64,000 nt of DNA from Guillardia theta CCMP2712. Lineage: Eukaryota > Cryptophyceae > Pyrenomonadales > Geminigeraceae. Each line of letters starts with the position of its first letter. Within the stretch, counting starts at the first letter, position 1. The notes under the pieces are model-generated. The model was given only the letters and a program-made list of their open reading frames with translations, ran no database searches and was not told the origin of the DNA. Positions 53,832-63,624 of the stretch are shown piece after piece. Made by a program: the position numbers and the translations under genes. The stretch lies in contig NW_005434648.1 of NCBI RefSeq assembly GCF_000315625.1, forward strand, positions 5,374-69,373. Direction: 5' to 3'.

Positions 53832-55655
53832 ATGAAAGATATTCTCTCTCCTTCCTCTTCCTCTGCCCAGCGAAAGGTTGTTCTTCGCACGCTGAGAGGC
53901 GATAAGCTCGGGTTGATGGCGATGTCTTTGGTCGAGCAAGAGTATGAGACCAGCACAGAGCAGTTGCTGCCCTCGCACCTCTACGTCCTCATGCACGGCT
54001 TCAACTCACGCGCAGAGCACCTCAACTATGTGGCCAAGGAGATGGCGAACAGGCTTAGGCCGTCAGCTGCGGTCTACAGCTCGTTTTGCAATGAAGCGAA
54101 GATACCCAACTTCCTGTTCCATCCGACGCATGACGGGATCGACAGTGGGGGGGGGGCGCCTTTCTACAGAGATCCGACAAGTATATACTTCAGCTGGCGG
54201 AACTCCTCTTCCAGCCTCTACATCCGCTTCGCTCGAAGGCTCTTTTACGAGCCGTCGACAGCTCAAGAAGAAGAAGAGAGGCAAGGGAGGAGGGGAGGCA
54301 GGGGAGGCAGGGGAGGCAGGGGAGGCAGGGGAGCAGGAGAGAGAAGAAGGTGAGGTGTGAGGAGGAGAGGGGAGGAGAGGGGAGGAGAGGGGAGATAAGA
54401 GGAGAGAGGACAGGAAAGAGAAGGTGAGGACAGAATGAGAGGAGGAATTGAAGGCTGCGCAGGTCTCGGAACGGGCTCATTCCCCTGACGTACATGACCA
54501 CTGCCACTCCTCATCTCAGCACGCAAGCGCTGCTGCCCAAGGCACTAGAAAAGATGGTGACGGGGTTGGCGTTGTATGGGGGAAGAAGTGCTAAACAGGT
54601 GAGATGAGCGATGAGAGACGCGGGTTGACATGATGGCAGCTGTTGCTCGTGGACCTGGGTGAAAGAGTTGTGCAGTATGCGAGCGGGCAGAGCGTAGAGG
54701 ACATGTGAGATGTTGGCTTTTCTTCCCTCCTTTTCTCTTCTCGTCTCATTCGGGTGGACAGTCAACGTCTTGCGCGAAGATTGTCAGAAAAGGGAGACAT
54801 CTGCTTCAGCACTCGAACAAAAGTGATCCCACTCCCCATCCCCCTTCCTCTCTTCCTATCTCCCTCTCCCTCCCCCTTCCTCTCTTCCTATCTCCCTCTC
54901 CCTCCCCCTTCCTCTCTTCCTATCTAGATCAGGCTGAGCTATGGGGCAGGGAGTGCTTGAATATCCCCCAATTTCTCCGATCTGCAGAGACGAGGTTGTT
55001 GTTTGAGAGCTTCCGTTGCCTGTTTCGCGCTGTGAAGAACAAAAATGCTGAACTGAAGGGAAGGGACACGCAAAGGAGGAGAGGACCGAAAGCGAAGGAG
55101 GATGTACAATGATTGCAATCTTCAGTGACCTTAACTTTTGTTTCAGATGACAGCAAAAGGAGCCACTCGCTCCCCTCAGGTTGATCTCCTGCCCCCACTT
55201 CCCTCTTGCCTCGTTCCTTCTCGTGCTTCCTTCCTCTGACTGCAGCAGGCGAGGCGCATGAAGGTTCTGCTAGTGGGGGAGGGAGGAGCTGACGCCTTTA
55301 GGCTGTCGGGGCTGAAGGAGATTTTCAGGGAAAGAATCAGCCCGCGGTACTCGAGGAGGAACAACAAGTCCGCGGTCGACCTGGACCTCCTCAAGGATCT
55401 GCAGTCCCCCTCTCCCCAAGCTGACTCCTCCCGCGCACCTCTCCCCAAGGTGGCAAAATATTCCTGCGAGATTATGGATGAAGACAGGAGAGGAGAGGAG
55501 AGGAGAGGAGGGGAGAGGAGAGGAGAGGAGAGGACAAGGCAGGGGAGAGAGGATACACGGAAGTTGGAATTCAGTGGGAATCGCGAGAGAGGAGATTGGA
55601 GGGAGCGAGGGGATAGAAATGAGATTTCACTGGTACCTGTCAGATCTCCTTGACT
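53832..55655 (+). CDS. DUF676-type serine lipase/esterase, possibly degraded
   Basis: ATG 53832 or a splice acceptor at 53870 leads into RKVVLRTLRGDKLGLMAMSL, then LLPSHLYVLMHGFNSRAEHL, NYVAKEMANRLRP and THDGIDSGG. These match the start of the alpha/beta-hydrolase fold of DUF676 lipases (HGF oxyanion strand). The expected nucleophile motif GHSxGG is not visible. Just there a run of ten G (54147-54156) may shift the frame: GGRLSTEIRQVY in one frame, LYIRFARRLFYEP in another. Further plausible exons: LTYMTTATPHLSTQALLPKA (54480-54600), LLLVDLGERVVQYASGQSV (54640-54705), SAETRLLFESFRCLFRAVKN (to about 55050), and KVLLVGEGGADAFRLSGLKE (from 55258). It may be a real multi-exon gene or a decaying one. 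Confidence 0.5.
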
Positions 55656-55734
55656 CTCCTCTCTCCTGCCCACGACGGCTGAGGTTCCTGCAAGACCAGC
55701 ACACCGTCCCCTTCTCCTCGAGATCCACCCCTAC

Positions 55735-56160
55735 ATTATGCGCCCAGCCTCCATGTATCCGGCGGCGCTGCCCCAGGCGCCCCCCCGGGCCTTGTCGGCG
55801 GCTGCCAGCTCTGCGGCAGCGGACGCCTCGACTGACGCTGTCAGTCGAGGCGTTCTTGGTCGGAAAGCAATTTCTCCGACCATAGGCGCCCAGCCTCCAT
55901 GTACAGCCTCCATGTACGAGCACACAATAAAAGCTTGCGCAGGAAATCTAAAAAGCTGCGCAGCTTTTATTGTGTGCTCGTTGCTCCTTTGTTCGTCTTG
56001 AGGCGCTTTCTCCCTTCTGCGAGTAAAACTTCTTCCTTGGGCCCATAGCTGCGCAGACAAGCGCAGCTATGCGGAAGCTCCCGCTTGGACCTCGCAAACT
56101 CAAGCAGCTTTGATGAGTTTAAAACTCAACTCATCTACAAGCCACAAGCACAAGTCATCG
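55735..56160. mobile_element. MITE-like remnant with strong hairpins
   Basis: Shares words with the retroelement tails (CCCCAGGCG, CTTGTCGGCGGCTGCC, CGCCTCGACTGAC) and ends in a variant of the boundary motif (CTTCTGCGAGTAAAACT, 56014-56030). Contains the direct repeat GCCCAGCCTCCATGTA three times and two hairpins, 55823-55853 and 55918-55979. No ORF of note. Confidence 0.55.
55918..55979. repeat. 24-bp-stem hairpin
   Basis: GAGCACACAATAAAAGCT at 55918 pairs with AGCTTTTATTGTGTGCTC ending at 55979; the stem extends to GCGCAG/CTGCGC with one bulged base and a ~12-nt loop. Contains AATAAA on the left arm. Confidence 0.85.
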
Positions 56161-56257
56161 TATCCAGGGATGGAACATGAGGCCGCGGCAAGCCTGTAGA
56201 TATTGCCTCAAGCAGGACCAAGTAAGACGAAAAAGACCTACACACACAAAAGCGCAG

Positions 56258-56458
56258 CCATGGGGGAGAGGGATGGTAGCAGAGAAAGGGATGGTAGCAG
56301 AGAAAGGGATGGTAGCAGAGAAAGGGATGGTAGCAGAGAAAGGGATGGTAGCAGAGAAAGGGATGGTAGCAGAGAAAGGGATGGTAGCAGAGAAAGGGAT
56401 GGTAGCAGAGAAAGGGATGGTAGCAGAGAAAGGGATGGTAGCAGGGAAGGGGATGTAG
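56258..56458. repeat. 18-bp tandem repeat, about 10 units
   Basis: Unit AGAGAAAGGGATGGTAGC repeated about ten times with almost no variation. It is open in several frames on both strands, which explains the repetitive peptide frames here. Confidence 0.95.
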
Positions 56459-56460
56459 TC

Positions 56461-56552
56461 ACATCTTTCATGAGATTACTCAAAAGAACATTGCCGGTGA
56501 GGCTCTACATCTTTCATGAGATTACTCAAAAGAACATTGCCGGTGAGGCTCT
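56461..56552. repeat. 46-bp tandem duplication
   Basis: CATCTTTCATGAGATTACTC ... GCCGGTGAGGCTCT occurs twice back to back (56462-56506 and 56507-56552), immediately after the 18-bp repeat. Confidence 0.9.
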
Positions 56553-56697
56553 GCGCTGGCGCACCAGCTGGCCGGCAGCTGGCCGGGCGCACAGGCTGCT
56601 TATGGTCAGCCAGTATGTGCGGATACCACCTTTGTAGCACGCATGGTGGTTTATGGTCGGAGACATGCTGCCCTCGTCCTGCTGGTGCGATGAATAC

Positions 56698-56812
56698 CAT
56701 GCTATGCTATCCTCCTGACTGCTGTATCCTATGCTATGCTGTCCTCCTGCCTGTTGTATCCTATGCTATGCTGTCCTCCTGCCTGTTGTATCCTATGCTA
56801 TGCTGTCCTCCT
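56698..56812. repeat. ~32-bp tandem repeat
   Basis: CCTATGCTATGCTGTCCTCC plus TGCCTGTTGTAT is repeated three to four times. No coding meaning seen. Confidence 0.9.
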
Positions 56813-57046
56813 TCCTCTTTTTCTGCCAGTCCTCTTCTGTTTCCTCTTCTATCTTCTTTTATCGTTTCAATGATCCCGCCTCCGCTGCACTCCGATTCCT
56901 TCACCACCTTTCTGCTTGTTCCCTTGCCTTTTCTTTGTTTGCTTCTTTCCTGTGTTTTCCTTTATCTTTTATGGACCTGCCGAAATACATCTGATCCTTT
57001 TCTTGTTTAATCTAGATGATTTGTAGTAGTTGTGGTACATGCTCCC

Positions 57047-60000
57047 ATGGATTCAAGCGACTGGGGTCAACGAAACTTTGCGAGGGTTTCATGTTCTGTC
57101 CTTCATTCCTCTTCAAAGGCACGCGTGTCATACCTGCAGGGCTCAACATGTGCAGGGCTGGTTCGAGGTAAGCACCAAAGGGATTGTCATGATGTAATCT
57201 GGAATCTTAGTGAATTACACGAAGCTGAAAAAAGAATAATGGAAATGGAGAAAACTATTAGACAGCAAGCCATGAAAATTCAAGAGCTCGAACACCTACT
57301 GGTTGAGAATAGCATGGTGGACGGAAAGGTACCCTCGTTTATCATTCAACTCGTGCATGCTAACGGGTGTACAAGAGAGGGATTGCCTCGTCCGATGAGA
57401 GTCAAAGCGTCGATGAGAGGTTTTGGAACGCATCAGACTTGAGGAGGTTTTACTCCAGCAAGCCGATTGGGTTCATAAGGACTTGCTTTCCGACCAAGAA
57501 CGGCTGCCCCCGCCAAGGAAATCTTGTATGAAGGCAGATGCTATTTCACCGCCGCTCAATCAATGAGTTGCAGGCTCCAACCTCTCTCGCGAAGCTACGA
57601 GTTCACTTTGGTTCGAACCCGACGCACAGGCGAGTGAGCTGACATCAGCAGTTACTGCTCGCTCACTTTCTTGTTCAGCTTGGACGGCTTGGCTGACTTC
57701 TCGCACCTCTGGGTGTTTTTCGTGTTCCACCAGAATGAGAATGTGAGGGAGGCTCTTGCTCGACCCTCTTTGCCTTACTTTCATACCAAGTCAACTCCTA
57801 AGCCGAAAGTCTATCCTCCTCGCCTAGACGGCAAGCCCAAGGTAAAGAGAGGGTAAGAAGACCCGCTGGTGTCAAGTAAGGGTGACCCTAGGGAGTGTTT
57901 GCCACCCGCTCTCCCCATCGACCCCACCCGTTGGGGTTGACTCTCTCCAAGATCGACAAGGTGGAGCATGACGTGATCTACCTAAGCGGCGTGGATCTCG
58001 TCGATGGGACTCCGGTCAACCCCATGGTTCGCAAAGAGGAGGACTTACCTGGCTTCAGGTGATCGACATTAAGCCCTACATCGCCGTCTACGACTCTCCT
58101 CGACCCTCGGACGAAGTCTTTGCTCCGACATGGTCTCTACCAGAGGGCAAGAGGGAGCTGCGCGTTGAGTTGAGTGAACAAGCTCTGATGGTCCTGCTGG
58201 CTGTGCCTGGTGACGAATGACTTGCAAGGACAGGACATCTTGGTGCTGGAGTCCAGCAGAGAAAGACCAGAGCACTTCTCGAGCTGGAGGGAAGCAGTTG
58301 CCGGGCTGCAGGAGATGCTGGCCTTGGATCCAAGGTCAGCGTACAGGAGAAACAAGTGCCGAGATGTCGTCTATCCCGTCTACTACGATCGCTTGAACGT
58401 CTGTTGCAAGTTCCTTGACGCCGATGCAACTCACTCAGAGTCTGTCCAAGTCATGAACATCTCCTTGCGCCATGGCCCGACAGATAGAAGTCTTGCTGCA
58501 AGTCTGGAGCCACTTGAGGAGCCTGGAGCGCAAGTTGCCGATGAAAACCTCAACGCGCGGAGGAGGAGAGACGGTCGAATGGATCTGAACTTCAGCGAGA
58601 TTTCAGTGAAGGCAGGCACGCGGCTCCCTGACGCACTCTTCTCCTCCTTTCCTCAGTTCTTTCCGTCACTTTCCTCGGCTCGAAAAGCAATCCGTCGTAG
58701 AGAGGTGAAATGAGCAGTCTATGTCTTCTTCTCTCTGTTCCTCCCTCCTCGTCTTGCCTTACCCTTCCTTGTCATGTTCTTGTCTGTGCGTTTGTATTTG
58801 CCATGCCTTGTCTTCTGTGCCGAGCTTCTTCCTCACTTCTGTTCGTTATGTCGTTCTCCAAGCAGATTCTCTGCAACAACCGAATAGCAACTTGCGGCAC
58901 AGCGCTCGAGCAAGGAGACCGGATCTCCATGTTGCCCAGGAAGGAGAGGGACAGGACGAGGATTCCCAGAAGCAGGAGTAAGAGAAGCGAACAGTCGATG
59001 TCGTCTCATTGCCTCACAGGCTCACCCGTCAGGCATCGCTCGCCAAGCAACGAGGTGAGGGAGACAGAGGAATTTAGTTGATCGACTTCCCTTCTCACCT
59101 CTTCGCAAGTTGATTGCTCTCGTTGTTCGCTGCATGGCGTCTCTCAGTCGCGCAAGTCTTCGCAGGTCTTGTGCTCTCTCCTCTCCTTCCTGAAGTCGTG
59201 CGGGCAGAAAGCCGCGGGTTCTCTTCCTGGACGACGAGCTTGTTGTAGTCGAGAAACCAGAGTGAGCTGAGCCGCGTGAGACCCGAAAAGCTAAAGACAG
59301 AGTCACGTCAGACACCTCCCAACAACGTTTCCTCGCGGCATTGAAGGCGCAAGACGGAGAGCAACAAGCGAGCACACAGATCTCACAACGTTTGTGACTG
59401 AAACCCTCCAGGCAAAGCGCTTCTCACTCCTCTCAGTCCTCTCCTCTCATCCTCTGAATCCTTCTCACTTCGTCTTTCTCCTTCCTCTTGCCTTCTCTCA
59501 CAAGTGCATGTCCTGTTGTTGCATGTCGTGTCATTGTCTGCTCAGGCCAAGGGGTTCACAACAGACTTCATCGCGCCTTGTCATCGACTTGACAGCGCTA
59601 CTGGAGGGCTCGTCGTCTTCGCGAGGTGAGGATGTGTCAGAGGAGGCACGTGCACATCACCTCCTGCAGGTCAAGACAAGCGGCTTTCAGGATATCTCAG
59701 CAGTTTGAGGATCGAGCCATCGGGAAGGAGTACCTGGCGGTGACTGCTGCGCTCCCAGCTGCGCTCCTCTAGTTCCTTGTCACCTCAGCATTAGGTCGTC
59801 GTCGGGGACGCTTCTCGGTATGGACTCGTGGGAACCATCGACAGAGAGATCGACGGCAAGTCAGCGATCACCAACTTTCAAGGTGAGCATGTCTGATCTT
59901 GTTGCTGCCTCATTTCTCTTGCCAGTCTTGTCTGTACGCTCGAGTCGCAGGTGTGCGTCGTCAACCTCCTCGCTGTGAGTCTTACTAGTCTCATCGTCAG

Positions 60001-60386
60001 GTATGGCAAGGTCACTCTTCTCCTGCTGCGTCCGCAAACAGGGAGGAGGCATCAGCTCCGGATTCATCTCTCGCAGTTGGGACATCCGATCCTCGGGGAT
60101 GACAAGTACGGGGTCTCACTCGCTCACTCGCTACTCGCTGGTCGCTCTCAGTGGCTCCTGCAGCCGTCGGGCGACGTTTGAGAGCTTCACCTGCGTCCTC
60201 CAGCTGATTCTTGCCCAGCAGGTACCCAGCAAGGTTCAGTGGGTGGACTCGAAGGCTTTGAGCAGGGAGGAGGCGCAGCTGCTGCTTTGGGCCTCCAGGC
60301 TGAGCCTGCGACATCCAACTACGAACGAGGAGCTGGAGTTTGAGTCTCGAGCGCCTCCGAGCTTCCATGAGGGCGACAGCAAGTGA
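57047..60386 (+). CDS. TrmO tRNA methyltransferase - S4 - RluA pseudouridine synthase fusion
   Basis: One gene of about 15 exons. The N-terminus (57047-57366) has a coiled coil (ELHEAEKRIMEMEKTIRQQA) as in eukaryotic TRMO. TrmO domain, which methylates t6A37 in tRNA: SKPIGFIRTCFPTKNGCPRQ (57447-57525), LADFSHLWVFFVFHQ (57679-57742), GVFATRSPHRPHPLGLTLSK (57892-58014), then DIKPYIAVYDS (58059-58173) and MLALDPRSAYRRNKC (58229-58704). The last exon ends FFPSLSSARKAIRRRE, the first half of an S4 RNA-binding domain. Its GAG is followed by a GT donor, and the exon at 58866-59054 resumes in phase with ILCNNRIATCGTALEQGDRI, the second half. Then come the RluA parts: VLFLDDELVVVEKPE (59208-59261), catalytic-Asp motif APCHRLDSATGGLVVFAR (59546-59625), RAIGKEYLA, RPQTGRRHQLRIHLSQLGHP and WASRLSLRHPTTNEELEFES to the stop. 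Junctions between 59882 and 60230 are uncertain. Confidence 0.82.
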
Positions 60387-60986
60387 CCCCATAGCCTTCG
60401 CGACTTATATTAAGATCACCGCTTCCATGATGTTGAGCTTGAATACCGCATGCCCATGTTGTGTGTCTGCGCAGCTGCCGTGCTACGGTGACTCTCGGAG
60501 TTGCGTGTATGCTCGTCTGGCGTGCGGGTAGTTATCTCTGACTCTGACTCTGACTCTGCCACCGGACTCTCACTCTGACCGTGGCACGCGGCGGCCCGGC
60601 GCTGCCCGTCCCTTCTCCCTTCTAACGTTTCTCTTGTAACTTTTCTCTCTTCATTTCCACTCTGTCACTTGTTTTAGCGAACGTCATTTGTTTTTTTGCA
60701 TATCTTTTTTTTTTTAAAAAAACGTTTTTTTTCACTTTCCGACCCGGCTCGGGCTGTATGAGTCGAATTTCAGAAGTTTTGAATTCGAAACTGCATGGTT
60801 TGTGACTTTTCACACGCCTGGCATGGCAGAGGAACGGAAGCGAGCCGAGGAGAGCTGAGAACCTGATGGATGTCCTCAGGCCTGTCTGACTCTCTTTGAG
60901 CTCATTTCAAGTTGCTACCTGGTTCATTCCTTCCCTCCTCCTTTTCTCGCCTGTGCCTTCGACCTCTGGCGTCTTTGCAAAACAGA
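60387..60986. other. Intergenic region
   Basis: A short TGACTC repeat (60535-60560), a GC-rich CpG patch (60560-60610) and a T-run/A-run palindrome TTTTTTTTTTAAAAAAA followed by CGTTTTTTTTC (60705-60732). No gene supported. Confidence 0.5.
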
Positions 60987-63624
60987 ATGACCAGAAATGC
61001 GGATTCCTCTCCTCGAGTTCCTCTCTCCCTGTATAGTCCAGGGAAGGTGAACATCCTCCGGCATGGAGAAGATACGAAGGGATTCATCGCTTCCAGCAAG
61101 CAAATGAGCTCCAAGGGGACGGCTCAGAGCATAGAGTCTAAGGTCGCATGCTGCGTGCTGGAACTTTTACCCTGACTTGACATCAGAAGAGGCGAATAAG
61201 TCAACAACAACTGGCTGATGAAGAGCTGGTAATGCTTGCCTGCTTGAGCTGCTCTGCTGACTTCGCATCTAGATGAGACGACGACGAGCTGCCATGAAGC
61301 GTCAGGTATCGTCGTTCGTGCGAAGATCAGACGATGCATGCGTGGAGCAGAGGAGCAAACAGAAGATGCGATACTGAAATTCCTCAAAACAGGCATTTCT
61401 CATACAACAAGCTAGCTCTGCATTTGCGAATTCAAGGTGCAAGAGATTTATCTTTCATGCCAAGTTCTTTCCCTCTCCTCCTCTAATTTACTTTTCAGCA
61501 GCTACAATTCCCATGGAGATGATCCACCTCCTCGGTCATCATACCTGCTTGGCTCCATCCAGAAGGAAGTTCCCAGACAGACTGTCTTAGATCCGCTCGC
61601 CCTGACCGTCGGCGAGCAAGGTGAAAAGAGGAAGGAGAGCTCGAATACTGATCTCTTCGACAAGACGTGAAGCAGCGGACTTCGCCTCAGCCCTGTGCTC
61701 CTCCGACTCCTGCCTCGGTCAAGTACCCTCGGGTCTCTTTGCTGCTGGGAAGTTGGATGAACGAGGCAGCTGTTCATTGCCTGACACCAACAATGAGAGA
61801 GCAAAGCGGGGAGGACCTGAGAAACTCTGCTCTTGCCTCCCCTCTTCTCCCCCGTCTTGACGCTGCGAGTACTGCTGATGAGACTCCGCGATCAACGAGC
61901 AGAAGATTGATGGAGGACTACGCCACCCGGAAGAAAGCTCTCATAGACTCTCTTGTCTCCTCTCACTCCATCCCCTCATCCTCGCGCTCCCACGCTCCGC
62001 TGGTGCTGGACGTGTCTTGTCAAGAAGTCACGTCTTCCGCTCTCGCCTCCTCTTCCTCCTGTTCGTCAGGTCTCAACAGCTTTTGATGTGCTCAAGTGAC
62101 ATGCAAGACAGTCGCAATGAAGGATAGGAGGATCACGCAAGACCTGACGGAGCTGCTCGCGTTGGCATCGGGAGCCACCCGTACAAGATGACATCGTTTG
62201 ACTTGAGCTGACGAGGAGGCTGCAGTCAATGCTCGAGGAGGGAAGGAGAGTGAGATCGCCGTTGAGCGTCGAAGATCATCCAAGAAATTTTCATCGAGGT
62301 TGCGGGCCTTTGATTCTTGTTCTCTCTTTTCTCCTCCTGCTCCACCTCTCCTCCTCTGACTTCTGTTCCTTGTACTTTGCCTGCAGTTCGCATGGTCGGC
62401 GGCTCACCGAGGAGATCTCGGAGTGTCTGAGGCTGTTTCAGTCCTCCTCCCTCCCCCCTGCGCTCTCGGCTGCCGAGAAAGAGGCTCTGCTGCCTCCCCG
62501 CCTGGTCCTCTCGTTTGCTCCCTCACCCTTCTAAACCGAACCCAGGGAGAGCAAGCCGAGGAGGCAAGAGCACAAGGCGGAGAGCAGATGAAGGAGGTCT
62601 GTGACGCGCAAGAGGGAGGAAGCGGTCGCCCTCGAGTGAGTCGGTTGCTTGAGAAGAGGAGGGAGAAGAACCAAATCCTGCCCAAGTCACTCCTCATCCT
62701 CCGATCTCCCGAGTCATCTGCACCAGTGTCCCATCTTTTGACTCCTCGCACAAGTCCAGAGGCAGAGGAGGGAGGAGACGACGTCCTCACGCCTCTTGCT
62801 TGCGACAAGTACTTGCAGCAGAGAGCGAGGAGAGAGCGAGCGAAGAAAGAAGTTCTACACAAGACCATCTGCATCAGACAGCAACAGAGGGACAGCAACG
62901 CGCCTATGCTCCTCACCAAGCCTCAAAAAGCCACCAACATCACCAACACCTCCCTCTCCTCGTTCCTTACGTCTTCTTCTGTAGCTGCCACCACTCGTTC
63001 TCCTTCCAAGCCAGACAAGGCAGCAGAAGGCATGGTCTCCTCGAGCAAGGCAGCAGAAGGCATGGTCTCCTCGAGCAAGGCAGCAGAAGGCATGGTCTCC
63101 TCGAGCAAGGCAGCAGAAGGCATGGTCTCCTCGAGCAAGGCAGCAGAAGGCATGGTCTCCTCGAGCAAGGCAGCAGAAGGCATGGTCTCCTCGAGCAAGG
63201 CAGCAGAAGGCATGGTCTCCTCGAGCAAGGCAGCAGAAGGCATGGTCTCCTCGAACAAGGAGCAAGTGTTGGGATCAGACAAGGTGTGGGAGGTGAGAGG
63301 TCACGAGCAAGTGACAGACAGTCAGGTGAAGGCAGACGGGGACGTGAAGACCAAAACGAGACTTCTGCTGCTGAGCAGCGAAACCAACGAGCTCAACATG
63401 TGCCAACCGCAACTGAAGATCCGACAGAGTCGAGGAATGTGGAGGAGGAGGAGGAGGAGGAGGAGGAGGAGGAGGAGGAGGAGGAGGAGGAGGAGGAGGA
63501 GGAGGAGGAGGAGGAGGAGGAGGAGGAGGAGGAGGATGTATTTGTTGCGGTGGTGGATATGGGGTGGGGAGGGAGATGGGTGGGTGAGAAGAGGATTGCT
63601 TGGAATGGTGTAGAGTGGAGATGA
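60987..63624 (+). CDS. Unknown low-complexity multi-exon protein with 10-residue repeats
   Basis: The first exon starts MTRNADSSPRVPLSLYSPGK and ends SIESK before GT (about 61143). Later pieces, separated by ~45-60-nt introns: KRRISQQQLADEELV, SYNSHGDDPPPRSSYLLGSI, then PRLDAASTADETPRSTSRRL with MEDYATRKKALIDSLVSSHS, HGRRLTEEISECLRLFQSSS, and a long exon from about 62545 (EEARAQGGEQMKEVCDAQEG, RRERAKKEVLHKTICIRQQQ). That exon runs into eight KAAEGMVSSS repeats and a GGA tract. Ser/Arg/Glu-rich with no domain that I recognise. The chain is one gene by orientation and splice phase only; it may be two. Confidence 0.45.
63017..63256 (+). repeat. 30-bp coding minisatellite, 8 units
   Basis: Unit AAGGCAGCAGAAGGCATGGT + CTCCTCGAGC, translating to KAAEGMVSSS; units are identical except the last (SSN). 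Same 30-bp period as the repeat in the CBM48 gene at 21.2-22.0 kb. Confidence 0.95.
63437..63537. repeat. (GGA)n microsatellite
   Basis: About 33 uninterrupted GGA/GAG triplets; poly-Arg, poly-Glu or poly-Gly depending on frame. Confidence 0.95.

Noticed and set aside
56238-56637. Repetitive peptides on both strands
   Set aside because: Produced by an 18-bp tandem repeat with a length divisible by three; no sign of a gene.
58705-58865. Separate start codon for the pseudouridine synthase at the ATGA overlap near 58709
   Set aside because: It would yield a hydrophobic Cys/Ser leader and half an S4 domain; splicing 58704 to 58866 gives a whole S4 domain in phase.
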